Below, one piece after another: positions 9,660 through 19,221 of a stretch of 64,000 nt of DNA. Numbering within the stretch: the stretch's first letter is position 1; every line of letters begins with the position of its first letter. The notes below the pieces were generated by a model, which worked only from the letters and a program-made list of their open reading frames with translations, was not told the origin of the DNA and did no database searches. The stretch is from contig JADFZW010000004.1 of NCBI GenBank assembly GCA_015232355.1, positions 1-64,000 on the forward strand. Reading direction: 5' to 3'. The stretch comes from Oligoflexia bacterium. GTDB taxonomy: Bacteria > Bdellovibrionota > Bacteriovoracia > Bacteriovoracales > Bacteriovoracaceae. A program made the translations under genes and the position numbers.

Positions 9660-10769
9660 TTACCTTATAGGTATTCGTTTGTTACCCCAATCTGCTGGAA
9701 GTTTATCAAAAAAACCGGCCACCACCTCTCCACACTTTGCACAGACACTCTTACCTTCAACATTTTCCTTTATTTTCCAAAACTTTTTATCCACAACATA
9801 TCCCTCTCTCTCTATTAGCACCTCTGAGCACTGATGACAAATTGTGGTACTGTTATTTTTACATCTAACATTTCCCAAATAAACATATCGCAGTCCCTTG
9901 AGAAGAGCGATCTCCTTGGCCCGCAAAAGTAACTTAAGTGGAGTTGCGGGAACATCATCCATATGCCAATCAGGATGAAATGCCGAAAAGTGCAAAGGGA
10001 TATGCTCTCCTAAATTACTCACAATCCACTCGCACATTGCATGTATATCACTCTCTCTATCATTAACCCCAGGAATTAATAGATTGGTAATCTCCAACCA
10101 AACATTCGTTTCCTCTCTTATATATTTAAGCGTATCTAGAACACTCTCTAATTTAGCGCCAATAACCTTAGAATAAAAATCACTGTTAAATCCCTTCAAA
10201 TCAACATTAGCAGCATCCATTAATTTAAAAAAATCCTCTCGAGGTTTTGCATTTATAAAACCTGCCGTTACCGCCACCGAATGAATTCCACTTGCACGCG
10301 CTACCTCTGCAATATCTTTTGCATATTCAATAAAAACAGTTGGCTCATTATAGGTATAAGCGATACTCTTAAGTCCATAATTTTCTGCAACGGCCACAAC
10401 ATCAGCAGCAGTCGCCTTCGCACTCATCATACTTAGATCTTTACTCCTACTTATGCTCCAATTCTGACAAAATTTGCATAACAAATTACATCCGATTGTA
10501 CCGATAGAGAGCACTCCGCTTCCAGGATAAAAATGATAAAGTGGTTTTTTCTCGATCGGATCAATACACATTCCGCTGCTAACACCATAAGCAAATGAGC
10601 GCAACTCACCACCTATCACTCCTCTAACAAAACAAACACCATGTCCACCCTCTCTAATTTCGCACTCTCTTGGACAAAGTTTGCAAACAACTAATTGCTT
10701 TTCATTCCTATTATTATTATTATCATCACTACTATTACTTATTTCCCAATATGACGCTTTTTTATTCAT
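9660..10769 (-). CDS. amrS: AmmeMemoRadiSam-system radical SAM enzyme AmrS
   Basis: A 369-residue radical SAM protein of the PflA-like AmrS family. The 4Fe-4S cluster motif CNLLCKFCQNW (CxxxCxxC) is at about residues 94-104, after the family hallmark GxCIDPIEKKPLYHFYPG. N-terminal (CKLCPRECEI) and C-terminal (CHQC, CAKC) cysteine pairs suggest further metal binding. The family is defined by co-occurrence with AmmeMemo partners; the exact reaction is not settled in general knowledge. Neither partner gene is next to it here; instead it heads an operon with a sensor kinase and regulator. Codons about 13-21 include a short Asn/Asp run encoded by trinucleotide repeats, absent from most relatives as I recall them. 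Confidence 0.9.
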   Translation of the reverse strand: MNKKASYWEISNSSDDNNNNRNEKQLVVCKLCPRECEIREGGHGVCFVRGVIGGELRSFAYGVSSGMCIDPIEKKPLYHFYPGSGVLSIGTIGCNLLCKFCQNWSISRSKDLSMMSAKATAADVVAVAENYGLKSIAYTYNEPTVFIEYAKDIAEVARASGIHSVAVTAGFINAKPREDFFKLMDAANVDLKGFNSDFYSKVIGAKLESVLDTLKYIREETNVWLEITNLLIPGVNDRESDIHAMCEWIVSNLGEHIPLHFSAFHPDWHMDDVPATPLKLLLRAKEIALLKGLRYVYLGNVRCKNNSTTICHQCSEVLIEREGYVVDKKFWKIKENVEGKSVCAKCGEVVAGFFDKLPADWGNKRIPIR

Positions 10770-10808
10770 AATTATTATCCATTTAATTTTAAAAAAAGGG
10801 GAAGGAGA

Positions 10809-11462
10809 ATGCCCAATCTATCTAACTTTCATAATTTTTCCACTGGTCATTTAGAAGTTATCTCTGGTCCAATGTTTTCTGGCAAAACAGAGGAACTCAT
10901 TCGTAGAGTAAGAAGAGCACAAATTGCTAGAGTGAAAGTGCAAGTATTTCGACCTACAATCGACAATCGCTATGATGACAGAGATGTTGTCAGCCATTCG
11001 GCACAATCTATAGAAGCAATTCCTGTAAAAAATTCCAGTGATATCTGGCATAGAATAAAGGACTCCACTCGAATTGTCGCGATAGATGAAGTACAATTTT
11101 TTGATAATGAGATAATTAAAGTAATAACAAAGTTAACCAACAGAGGTCATAGACTTATTTGTGCAGGACTTGATTTAGATTATCGTGCAAAACCATTTGG
11201 GCCGATACCAACTCTACTCGCTATGGCCGATGAGATAGTTAAAGTGCATGCTATATGCACTATTTGCGGAGGAATTGCTACAAGATCGCAAAGAGTAGTT
11301 AAGTCAAACGATCAAGTTTTAGTTGGCGCCATGGAAGCATACGAAGCTAGATGCCGCGCTCACTTCGAATACAATGAAGCAGACGAAGAGGAAGAGGAAA
11401 AGATAAAGGTAGAAAATGTGAGTGCAATGAGTGCAATAGGAAATAATCTAAATCTTAATTAG
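10809..11462 (+). CDS. tdk: Thymidine kinase (type II)
   Basis: A 217-residue thymidine salvage kinase that phosphorylates thymidine to dTMP with ATP. The Walker A motif GPMFSGKTEEL lies near residues 21-31, the Walker B-like DEVQFF near 95, and the lasso region carries zinc ligands CTICGG (about 152-157) and a later CRAH pair. The C-terminal 25 residues are acidic and low complexity beyond the conserved core. It is divergent from amrS with only 39 bases between starts and is preceded by a GGGGAAGGAG purine tract. It lies next to the purine-salvage gene hpt. Confidence 0.95.
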   Translation: MPNLSNFHNFSTGHLEVISGPMFSGKTEELIRRVRRAQIARVKVQVFRPTIDNRYDDRDVVSHSAQSIEAIPVKNSSDIWHRIKDSTRIVAIDEVQFFDNEIIKVITKLTNRGHRLICAGLDLDYRAKPFGPIPTLLAMADEIVKVHAICTICGGIATRSQRVVKSNDQVLVGAMEAYEARCRAHFEYNEADEEEEEKIKVENVSAMSAIGNNLNLN

Positions 11463-11614
11463 TTCATTATTAGTTCATTCATAAAACTTCTAAATCTAAG
11501 TGTTGCCTAAAATCAAAATTAAATATATTAATTTAACAATTAAGTTTTATTAATTAATTTTTATTAATTAATTTATATTAATTTCGATAGACGTTAAAAA
11601 GGAGCGCTTCGATT

Positions 11615-12145
11615 ATGAGCGAACAAACGTATAACCAAATCAAAGTTTTAATCTCTGAAAAAGAGATTGATGACAAAATTACTGCTATGGCCAGAGAGAT
11701 CAATGAAACTTACAAAGATACTCTCCCTGTAATTGTTTGCGTACTCAAAGGGTCATTTATCTTTTGCTCTAATCTAGTTAAAAAATTAAATCTACCGCTA
11801 CTTGAAATTGAGTTTCTTGCTGTATCCTCTTATGGAAATGAAATCGTTACTTCAGGCAAAGTAAATTTAACTATGCCTTTAACAGGATCAATCGAAGGCA
11901 AAGATGTTTTATTAGTTGAAGATATTGTAGATACGGGAATTACATCTAAATTTTTAATCAACTATATCAAGGAACATAATCCTAAATCTATCAAATTTGC
12001 TTCTCTTCTCTGCAAGCCAGAAAAACTGCAAGATCACATCAACATAGATTATCTTGGTTTTAATATCGAAGATAAATTTGTCATTGGGTATGGACTTGAT
12101 TATCATGGAAAATATCGTACTCTTCCATATATTGGTTACTTTTAA
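11615..12145 (+). CDS. hpt: Hypoxanthine phosphoribosyltransferase
   Basis: A 176-residue purine salvage enzyme converting hypoxanthine or guanine plus PRPP to IMP or GMP. The PRPP-binding loop VLLVEDIVDTGIT lies at about residues 104-116, and the N-terminal CVLKGSFIFCSNL segment matches the family's flexible-loop region. Length is normal for bacterial Hpt. AAGGAG lies upstream of the ATG. The 150-bp leader contains alternating ATTAATT tracts (11541-11583) that would be flexible DNA. It is followed 27 bases later by a GHMP-kinase gene. Confidence 0.95.
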   Translation: MSEQTYNQIKVLISEKEIDDKITAMAREINETYKDTLPVIVCVLKGSFIFCSNLVKKLNLPLLEIEFLAVSSYGNEIVTSGKVNLTMPLTGSIEGKDVLLVEDIVDTGITSKFLINYIKEHNPKSIKFASLLCKPEKLQDHINIDYLGFNIEDKFVIGYGLDYHGKYRTLPYIGYF

Positions 12146-12172
12146 TTAATAAAAAATAAACAGCAGGGGCCG

Positions 12173-13252
12173 ATGAAAAATCAAATGAAAAACCAAATGA
12201 AAACACCAATGAATATCGTAGACGAAAAGAGTGTTCGTGTTGACCTTCTAGGAGGCACTATCGATATTTGGCCACTCAACATTATTATCCCTGATGTTAT
12301 AACAATAAACCTCGCTACCTCCTTAAAAGTGCGAGTTGAAATTGAAGAGACAGATTTTGATGGAATTGAAATTGATTCTAAAGATTACAATTCCTGCACT
12401 AAAATCCCCTCTAGTGATTTAACAAAAGAAAATATTTATATCCAAAGAAAATTTGCAGCGCTAACTTTTATAATCCAACTTTTAGATTATTTTAAATTAA
12501 ACAAAAATCTAAAAATAACTACTGCATCCTCTATTCCCGCCGGCTCAGGATTAGGTGGCTCATCAGCATTAGGAATTGCACTCTTTTCTTCACTCTGCAA
12601 ATACACAAACAAGAGCAAACAAAATAAACAACATGATATCAAAATAGTTCAAGATATTGAGGCAAATGCTCTCGATATGGGACCAACTGGTTATCAAGAT
12701 TATTATCCAGCTCTTTATGGTGGTATCTTAGGACTGAAATCCTCTCCTGGAAATATCGATGTAGAACAACTCTACACTCCAGAGCTAAAACAATATCTCG
12801 AAGAAAATATCTCTTTAATCTATTCAGGTGAGACCAGATATTCAGCACTAAACAATTGGGAAGTATTTAAAAAGTTTTTTGATAAAGATAGTTCTGCCAA
12901 TAGTTCTGTAAGAAAGCAATTACATCAAATATCCGCTCACTCATATGAGGGATATCAAGCAATCAAAGATAAGGATTATGAGAAACTCAAAGATTCAATA
13001 ATCAAAGAGGGTGAAGTACGAAAAGAACTTTGCCCCACTATCGTCACTAAACAAATGTCCTCTCTGTTATCTGAATTAAAAAAACAAAGTCAAAAGAGCA
13101 ACAAAGAGATTGGTATTAAAGTATGTGGGGCCGGTGGAGGCGGATGTTTTTTACTTGTACATAAAAAAAATGATCTCCCATTAATTATGGATAAGATTAA
13201 AGAATTTTCAATGAAAGCTATGGAATTTAAAATTATGAATCCTCTACTCTAA
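12173..13252 (+). CDS. GHMP-family sugar kinase
   Basis: A 359-residue GHMP kinase. The substrate motif VRVDLLGGTIDIWP is near residues 21-34, the ATP-binding motif PAGSGLGGSSALG near 122-134, and the third motif CGAGGGGCFLL near 322-332. The pattern is closest to the D-glycero-D-manno-heptose 7-phosphate kinase / galactokinase-like branch, but the sugar cannot be assigned from sequence alone. AGGGG precedes the first ATG. The first 12 codons contain an exact-style duplication (MKNQMKNQMK), so the physiological start may be any of several in-frame ATGs. The next gene starts 14 bases downstream. Confidence 0.88.
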   Translation: MKNQMKNQMKTPMNIVDEKSVRVDLLGGTIDIWPLNIIIPDVITINLATSLKVRVEIEETDFDGIEIDSKDYNSCTKIPSSDLTKENIYIQRKFAALTFIIQLLDYFKLNKNLKITTASSIPAGSGLGGSSALGIALFSSLCKYTNKSKQNKQHDIKIVQDIEANALDMGPTGYQDYYPALYGGILGLKSSPGNIDVEQLYTPELKQYLEENISLIYSGETRYSALNNWEVFKKFFDKDSSANSSVRKQLHQISAHSYEGYQAIKDKDYEKLKDSIIKEGEVRKELCPTIVTKQMSSLLSELKKQSQKSNKEIGIKVCGAGGGGCFLLVHKKNDLPLIMDKIKEFSMKAMEFKIMNPLL

Positions 13253-13266
13253 ATTAGATATTAGAC

Positions 13267-14214
13267 ATGGAAAGAAAAAAAGTTGCAGGAATAGCTCTGT
13301 GTAGCGGTAAAAATGAAAAGATGTTTTTATGCTTGTTCGAATACTTTGGCATAGATGATCGCTGGTTTCTAACTAATGTATTGGAGCTAAATGATGATAG
13401 CGATAATAAAGAAGATTTGCTTACCATTATTAATGAACACTCCTTAAAAAATATTGTAGTCGATTTCCCTCTCACACTACCCGCTTGCCAAAATTGCACT
13501 CTAAAATGTCCTGGACATCAACAATGTATTGATCCCAATATTTTGTTCATCAGAAAAGAGATCAATACTCTACTCACAACCGACAAAGAAAAGCGCAGTA
13601 ATCATCCTAAACAATATGAAAATGATAGAGTAAATGACAACTTAGTAGATGTTCATCGAAATTATTTAAACAAAAAGAGCAGTGACTATCTTCTCTCTAA
13701 ACCATTTAAACGAAGAATCACCAAAGGCGTGACCCCATATTGGAATCGCAGTATCGATTTTTATATTTGGCTTAACTACTATGATCCAATGTTAAATCTT
13801 TTCAATTTAGTCTATGATTCTTTTTCCAACTCATCCCTAATGAAACAATTTAGATATCTCTATTGGAAAAAATTTTATCCCCACGATCTCTTCATCTTTG
13901 AATCCAATATTCATCTAATACTAATCGAGATGCTTCGAAATAAAATTATCTCTCAAATTGATCTTAAAAAAATAAATAGCGCAAATATTAACGATGCCAA
14001 TTTGGCCCGAGAGCACGTTATTGATAGCATTAGCTCTAATACCAATATCTTCATCTATGAAACAGACAAAGAATTACTCATAAAAAATCCAAAAGCATTT
14101 CAATCTTTTATTCTGGGAATCGCTGGCCGTTACATCACCAGCAATCGAATTGCCAAATTACCAGAGTGGACTAATAATCATCTATGTAATTTCATCATCC
14201 CTCAACTTAATTAA
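13267..14214 (+). CDS. Conserved-looking hypothetical protein with Cys cluster
   Basis: A 315-residue cytoplasmic protein without signal peptide or membrane segment. The first 75 residues look like an RNase H-like fold: a beta-strand with KKVAGIALCSG and later NIVVDFPLTLP, in which D61 could be an acidic active-site residue. This is followed by a cysteine cluster CQNCTLKCPGHQQC (about 71-84) that could bind zinc. This arrangement recalls DUF429-type predicted nucleases, but the match is by eye only. It lies 14 bases after the GHMP kinase gene and is probably co-transcribed. Confidence 0.6.
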   Translation: MERKKVAGIALCSGKNEKMFLCLFEYFGIDDRWFLTNVLELNDDSDNKEDLLTIINEHSLKNIVVDFPLTLPACQNCTLKCPGHQQCIDPNILFIRKEINTLLTTDKEKRSNHPKQYENDRVNDNLVDVHRNYLNKKSSDYLLSKPFKRRITKGVTPYWNRSIDFYIWLNYYDPMLNLFNLVYDSFSNSSLMKQFRYLYWKKFYPHDLFIFESNIHLILIEMLRNKIISQIDLKKINSANINDANLAREHVIDSISSNTNIFIYETDKELLIKNPKAFQSFILGIAGRYITSNRIAKLPEWTNNHLCNFIIPQLN

Positions 14215-14336
14215 CCATAGTGCATAGTAACTTGCTATTTGTATTAAAGAGTTTCATATTCATTTAATTGTGTATTCCTTTGGAATATTCATCAATTTTC
14301 TTTTTTCTTTTTACTTTTTACTACGGAGGAACAATT

Positions 14337-15245
14337 ATGACCGCTCAAGCTTTCATCTTCAAGTTAAATGCTTTATTTGCTGTATTAACAGTTAACGCTG
14401 TCGTTTATGTGCTCTCTCTTTTTTTCTTTACATCTTTTACTCTTATCAATCCATCATTTGCTGCCAATCCACAATTGAAAGATTTATCTGCCAAGAGTAT
14501 TAATCCAGATGCATCAGTTGAAATGACTTTTCACGATGAGAAACCAGCATTCTATTTAGATGCTAAAATTTTAAACAGTGGAAATATTCAAGGGTATTCA
14601 GATTTTATATATAAAGAAGATTTAGCAACTGATTATCCAATTTTTAATGGCATCATTCAAAAAATTGATCAATTTGGAATTATGAAAGCAGCTGGTGATC
14701 GTTTAAATGTAAATAAATTAGTTTATCTACTTCCAAAAGTTAAAGCGATCCAATTTAACAGAGAACTTGTAAATGATGCTAAATATGTTAGTGCCACTAA
14801 TAAGGGCGTTTATGTACTCGATCCGCTCTATGGACCAAACAATGTTCGCATTCAAAAAGATATTCCTGTACTCTCAGATGTTATTAATGAATACAATGTA
14901 AAAGAATTTAGCATAAATAGAAAAGAGATTGACCAATCTTTAATTGATATTTTAAACAAAACTTTACATCCAGAACTTGTTGCTGCCGATAGAACTAATG
15001 TCTCCGAACAAGTTGATACTAATTACCCATTACTTACAAAATCTATTTCAATCTCTCAGTACTATGATTTACCAGATGGCAGTGGAGTTTTATTTGTTAG
15101 TCACTCTATCTCCTCAGTTGATTTTTATGAACTCGGAAGAATTGCCCGTGCCATAGCAGAGAGAATTCCAAGAAGCACAAGAATAAACACCTTTATTGAT
15201 GAAAGTGTTGATTCAGTAGAACGCAATCGTTATTACTTCAAATAA
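14337..15245 (+). CDS. Exported protein of unknown function
   Basis: The start is set at ATG 14337 because GGAGGA lies six bases upstream; a longer frame from GTG 14268 lacks such a site. The product has 302 residues with a long N-terminal signal peptide ending near SFAAN (about residue 42). The rest is soluble, with no cysteine and no motif I recognise. A hydrophilic segment with PRSTRINTFIDESVDSVERNR sits at the C terminus. The DUF6675-like exported proteins are one possibility, but this is a guess. A lipoprotein gene follows after 59 bases in the same direction, so the two may act together in the envelope. Confidence 0.6.
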   Translation: MTAQAFIFKLNALFAVLTVNAVVYVLSLFFFTSFTLINPSFAANPQLKDLSAKSINPDASVEMTFHDEKPAFYLDAKILNSGNIQGYSDFIYKEDLATDYPIFNGIIQKIDQFGIMKAAGDRLNVNKLVYLLPKVKAIQFNRELVNDAKYVSATNKGVYVLDPLYGPNNVRIQKDIPVLSDVINEYNVKEFSINRKEIDQSLIDILNKTLHPELVAADRTNVSEQVDTNYPLLTKSISISQYYDLPDGSGVLFVSHSISSVDFYELGRIARAIAERIPRSTRINTFIDESVDSVERNRYYFK

Positions 15246-15278
15246 AATAAAATAAAATAAAACAAAACAAAACAAAAT
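15241..15278 (+). repeat. Pentanucleotide array, ATAAA then ACAAA units
   Basis: Four or so ATAAA units pass directly into ACAAA units in the 59-bp spacer between two exported-protein genes. It ends just upstream of the AAGGAG of the downstream lipoprotein gene, so a change in copy number alters the leader length but not the ribosome binding site. Confidence 0.8.
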
Positions 15279-15304
15279 CAATTACCCAACAAAGGAGTAA
15301 ATCT

Positions 15305-16042
15305 ATGTTAAAATCTCTTGCATTTTTATTTGTCCTACTTCTTCTATCACTATCTTTTTTGAATGGATGTAAATCCAAACCACAAGATTTTGTAGACAAA
15401 GCTAACTGGTATGCTGATCACCTTCCTGGAATGGAAATTCCTCATTTGAAACTTATTAAAACAACAGCGGCCAATCCATATAGCACTTTTGCTGTAATTC
15501 AAGAATTAGATGGCGGAACATACATAGCCTGCAACTTTGCTAATTATAAGAAAGGAACAATTCTTATAAATAATTATTTTGATAGTTTAAAAGAGGATGT
15601 AGATATTTTCTACGATCTAACTCCAGTAGGCGATGGCACATTTACTAATAGCTCTGGATTAATTTTTGAAGAGACAATGGGAAGTAGCAAAGATTTAGAA
15701 ACAATGGGATATCTACTTGAAGATTTAAAAATTCAAAAAATGGGTCAAGCATTCTCTAGCAATTTGAGCTTAAGCGAAGAAAGAGGAATTGAAGTGGCCA
15801 AACTTATCACTCATTGGAATCATATAAAAACACGTAGAGCGATTACTGATTCCGATTATAATTCCTTTTCCAATAAATTACTTGGTTTCAACATTCAAGA
15901 TGCCACAAACGCATACCAAGCACTACAGGCCAGTGGTGACAAAACAAAGTTAGAAGCATTCTTCAAAAAAGCTGCAACTACAAATCAAACCACTCCTGAA
16001 AATATCGAACGCATATTCAAAGAAATGGTTGAATCATACTAA
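15305..16042 (+). CDS. Lipoprotein of unknown function
   Basis: A 245-residue protein with a signal peptide and lipobox SFLNGC, so the mature protein should begin at Cys22 with SKPQ following; no Asp at +2 argues for the outer membrane. The remainder is soluble with repeated short helices (EERGIEVAKLITHW, EAFFKKAATTN). No family was recognised. AAGGAG lies upstream of the ATG. Its stop codon overlaps by four bases the stop of the convergent hybrid histidine kinase gene, leaving no room for a conventional terminator. Confidence 0.65.
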   Translation: MLKSLAFLFVLLLLSLSFLNGCKSKPQDFVDKANWYADHLPGMEIPHLKLIKTTAANPYSTFAVIQELDGGTYIACNFANYKKGTILINNYFDSLKEDVDIFYDLTPVGDGTFTNSSGLIFEETMGSSKDLETMGYLLEDLKIQKMGQAFSSNLSLSEERGIEVAKLITHWNHIKTRRAITDSDYNSFSNKLLGFNIQDATNAYQALQASGDKTKLEAFFKKAATTNQTTPENIERIFKEMVESY

Positions 16043-17802
16043 CTATTCGCTCTAATTATAAGCGGTAAGTAAATCTTAATTATACTCCCTTTTAAGTAGG
16101 TACTTTCTACTTCGATTCTTCCTTTATGCTCTGTTATTATATTATAAGCAACCATTAATCCAAGTCCTGTACCCTCGCCTATTGGTTTAGTGGTAAAAAA
16201 AGGATCAAATATTTTTTTTAAATCTACTTCTTTAATACCAATACCATTATCTTGAACAGTAATGATTAACTCTTTTTCAGTTTCAATATGGCCATTTATT
16301 AGAATACTACCTTTATATTTCTCCTCTATCATTTCTTTTGAATTTAATAACTCTTTCTCCTTTATGGCATCAACAGCATTCAAAATAATATTAACAAAAA
16401 CTTGTTCTATCCCCACACTTTGTGCATAAATAAGCGCTGGTCGCTGATCATTATCCTTAGCATATCCTTTTTCTATAGTACAAAGATGTTTATGCTTATG
16501 TCTTGTAAGAGAAATTGCTTTTTCAATTAGTTCATAAACATTTATCTCTTCTTTTCCTAAACTATTTCCATCAGCATTTCTTGCAGCACTATCACTATTA
16601 GGTGAATGAGCAAAGCTCTTCAAATCACTTACTATCTTTTTTATTCGCTCAGTTCCTTCAATAGAATCAGTAATTGTAGAAGGTATATCCTCATATGCTT
16701 TTTGTATTAAAGTATCTTTTTCATTATTTTTATTTTGTTTGATGTAATCATAGATAATCTCATTAATTTTTTTCCAATATCGCTCTAATAGTTGTAAATT
16801 TACCCGAATAACCGAATTAGGATTATTAATTTCGTGGGCCACTCCGGCAGCAATCACACCTAATGAAGCTAATCGATCTGCATGTGCTAACATTTTATTT
16901 TGTTTTTCAACTAAAGAATCACTCTCTTTTATAATATCCTTACTACATTGAATTAATGCTTTACCTTGTGATTTTGCAGAATTTGAATAAAATTCAAAAA
17001 TTTTTTCCTTATATTTTAATTCCTGTTTTACTTTTATCCTAGTTATGGTGTTTTTTATTAAATGGATTAATTCTTTTTCAGAAATATTTTCTGACATTAC
17101 ATAAAGACCATAATTTTCATAACACCAAGAACGAATATTTTCATTCTTTAGTTCCCTCTCACTTAAAGTAATGATTATTTCTGAATCCTCAAATTGTTGA
17201 CAATTTAATTGCCATTCACTTACAGATGGATAATCTAGAATAACCACTGAAATGGAGGTAGTTGATGATTTCGCTACGGTCACCATTAATTCTAATAGTT
17301 CTTTTTTATCTCTAATTTGATAGGTATTTATACTGTTGTTATAAAGATAGTTACCTATCTTTGAAATAGTTGGTCCAGAATTAATAACAACTGAATTGGT
17401 ATATTTATTTTGGTGTAAAAACTGCAACCTACATTTATTTACTACTTCTTCAACAACTTCTATAAATTCTTTGCTATTAAATGGCTTAGGAATGGTGGCC
17501 GATATTCCAATATCTGCAACTTCACACAAATATTTTTTTGTATCAATTCCTGAACAAACGATTATCTCTATATCTGGATACATCTCTCTCGCTTTTTGAG
17601 AAAATTCAATTCCGCTCTTAAATGGCATTTTAATATCAGTAATAATCACATCTACTTTATTTTTTTGTAATATAAGTAATCCCTCATCCCCATTATTAGA
17701 GGTGAGTATTTTGTAATTATTTTTTGATAATAATTTTTTAATAATACAAACAATTTCAACTTCGTCATCTTGTATAAGAATAGTTGGTAAATAGTAACTC
17801 AT
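16039..17802 (-). CDS. Response-regulator/histidine-kinase hybrid (soluble)
   Basis: A 587-residue soluble hybrid without membrane segments. An N-terminal receiver domain (about 6-120) carries phospho-acceptor Asp in VIITDIKMP and Lys in PKPF. A second region (about 130-250) looks like a degenerate receiver. Next comes a coiled linker and the histidine kinase core: H-box GVAHEINNPNSVIRVNLQLL, then an ATP-binding domain with N-box VNIILNAVDAI, G1 DNGIGIKEVD and G2 GEGTGLGLMVAYN. The NPN H-box belongs to the NtrB-like HPK4 class. With the receiver at the N terminus it may be driven by another kinase. The 3' end overlaps the upstream convergent lipoprotein gene by four bases. Confidence 0.9.
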   Translation of the reverse strand: MSYYLPTILIQDDEVEIVCIIKKLLSKNNYKILTSNNGDEGLLILQKNKVDVIITDIKMPFKSGIEFSQKAREMYPDIEIIVCSGIDTKKYLCEVADIGISATIPKPFNSKEFIEVVEEVVNKCRLQFLHQNKYTNSVVINSGPTISKIGNYLYNNSINTYQIRDKKELLELMVTVAKSSTTSISVVILDYPSVSEWQLNCQQFEDSEIIITLSERELKNENIRSWCYENYGLYVMSENISEKELIHLIKNTITRIKVKQELKYKEKIFEFYSNSAKSQGKALIQCSKDIIKESDSLVEKQNKMLAHADRLASLGVIAAGVAHEINNPNSVIRVNLQLLERYWKKINEIIYDYIKQNKNNEKDTLIQKAYEDIPSTITDSIEGTERIKKIVSDLKSFAHSPNSDSAARNADGNSLGKEEINVYELIEKAISLTRHKHKHLCTIEKGYAKDNDQRPALIYAQSVGIEQVFVNIILNAVDAIKEKELLNSKEMIEEKYKGSILINGHIETEKELIITVQDNGIGIKEVDLKKIFDPFFTTKPIGEGTGLGLMVAYNIITEHKGRIEVESTYLKGSIIKIYLPLIIRANS

Positions 17803-17841
17803 ACATTTGATCTCCTAAATATTTATTTCCTCACGATCATT

Positions 17842-17868
17842 ACATTCCTTACATTCCTTACATTCCTT
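17842..17868 (+). repeat. Three tandem ACATTCCTT units
   Basis: A 9-bp unit is repeated three times without change in the 201-bp divergent region between the hybrid kinase and the permease gene. It may affect promoter spacing. A 23-codon open frame (17955 to 18026) that overlaps the permease start was also seen, but it has weak support. Confidence 0.75.
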
Positions 17869-18003
17869 ACGCTAACGAACGCGACTAATCATTCAAATCT
17901 TATGGCCTTAAAATATTATTATTTGCTATAATTAATTATAAGGAATTTTTAGTAATGTGGGTGATATTTTTTGCGATATCTTTAAATAGAGGATATTTTT
18001 ACG

Positions 18004-19221
18004 ATGTTTTTAAAAATTATTCTTAAAATGGCAGTTCGAAATTTACTCCGTAATAAGCGCAGAAGTATCGCAATTGTTACTACTATCGGATTAGGTGTAT
18101 GCGCTCTCTTTTTGTACCAAGGTTTTAATACTGGAGTAATGGGTACATATAAGTTTAATACTATTAGATCACGTTATGGCCATGGGCAAATCAATACCAA
18201 AGATTATCGTAACAAAGTTTATGAAAAACCATGGGAACATTGGATTGATAATTATAGTGATGTTGAACGAGAGTTATTAAGTGATTCTCGAATACAATAC
18301 ATTTTCCCTAGAGTTGAATTCTATGCCATGATTACCAATAGAAAAATTAATGTCACCGCCAGAGGACAAGGAGTTATTGCGGAAAATGAAAGTCGTTTCT
18401 TTTCCGCCTTACATCTTACCAATGGTGAGAACTTATCTACTCAACCAGATGGACTTTTAATTGGTTATGGTTTGGCCCGCGCACTTGATGTTAAAGCAGG
18501 ATCTCGTGTAACTGTTATGGCCACAACCATTTTTGGAAGTTTAAATGCAATTGATTTTGATGTAGTCGGAGTTTTTCGTTCGGGAACACAAGAATTTGAT
18601 AATACAATTTTTCGCATACCATTAAAACAAGCACACATTCTTCTTGATACCAATAAAATTGAAAGCGTTTCACTCGGATTAAAAGATGATGATTATTGGG
18701 AAGATGTTATAAACGATTTCATGCCTAAATTTAAAAATTTGGAAGCAACCTCTTTTGCTGTACTAGATAAAGTCTTCTATCAAAATGGAACAGATTTTTT
18801 AAGAGCACAATTTAATGTTGTAAGAATTATTATTTTATCAATTGTAATATTAGGAATATTCAACACCATCTCCACCTCTATTTTTGAACGAAAACAAGAG
18901 ATAGGAAATTTGCGGGCCAATGGTGAATCCACCAGAGATATTATTTATTTACTAGTAACAGAAGGAATGGTGATAGGAGCAGTAAGTGCAATCATTGGTC
19001 TTCTCTTAGCAGTATTCATTGTTAAATTTATATTATTTAATGGAATCATTATGCCGGCCAGTCCAGGATTCACTCATGATTTTCGTGTGCCTATAACGTT
19101 AATGCCTTTCGATGCGCTTGAAACTTTTTTACTTGGAACATTGGCCGCAACTGTGGGAACATACTTTGCAGCACTAAAAGTTAACAAAACAACTATCGCC
19201 AAACTTCTACGCTCTTATTAA
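18004..19221 (+). CDS. FtsX/MacB-type ABC transporter permease, orphan
   Basis: A 405-residue permease of the FtsX/LolC/MacB superfamily. One N-terminal membrane segment (about 22-42) follows the typical AVRNLLRNKRRS start. A large periplasmic MacB-like domain covers about 45-265, and three C-terminal membrane segments lie near 272-295, 320-345 and 375-395. The family works with a cytoplasmic ATPase in lipoprotein release, efflux or envelope signalling. No ATPase gene is adjacent: both neighbours are histidine kinases. AGAGGA lies ten bases before the ATG. Its stop overlaps the convergent hybrid kinase stop by four bases. Confidence 0.85.
   Translation: MFLKIILKMAVRNLLRNKRRSIAIVTTIGLGVCALFLYQGFNTGVMGTYKFNTIRSRYGHGQINTKDYRNKVYEKPWEHWIDNYSDVERELLSDSRIQYIFPRVEFYAMITNRKINVTARGQGVIAENESRFFSALHLTNGENLSTQPDGLLIGYGLARALDVKAGSRVTVMATTIFGSLNAIDFDVVGVFRSGTQEFDNTIFRIPLKQAHILLDTNKIESVSLGLKDDDYWEDVINDFMPKFKNLEATSFAVLDKVFYQNGTDFLRAQFNVVRIIILSIVILGIFNTISTSIFERKQEIGNLRANGESTRDIIYLLVTEGMVIGAVSAIIGLLLAVFIVKFILFNGIIMPASPGFTHDFRVPITLMPFDALETFLLGTLAATVGTYFAALKVNKTTIAKLLRSY

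Noticed and set aside
17955-18026. 23-codon frame running into the permease start
   Set aside because: A weak AAGGA at ten bases is the only support and there is no terminator or attenuator structure to make it a leader peptide.
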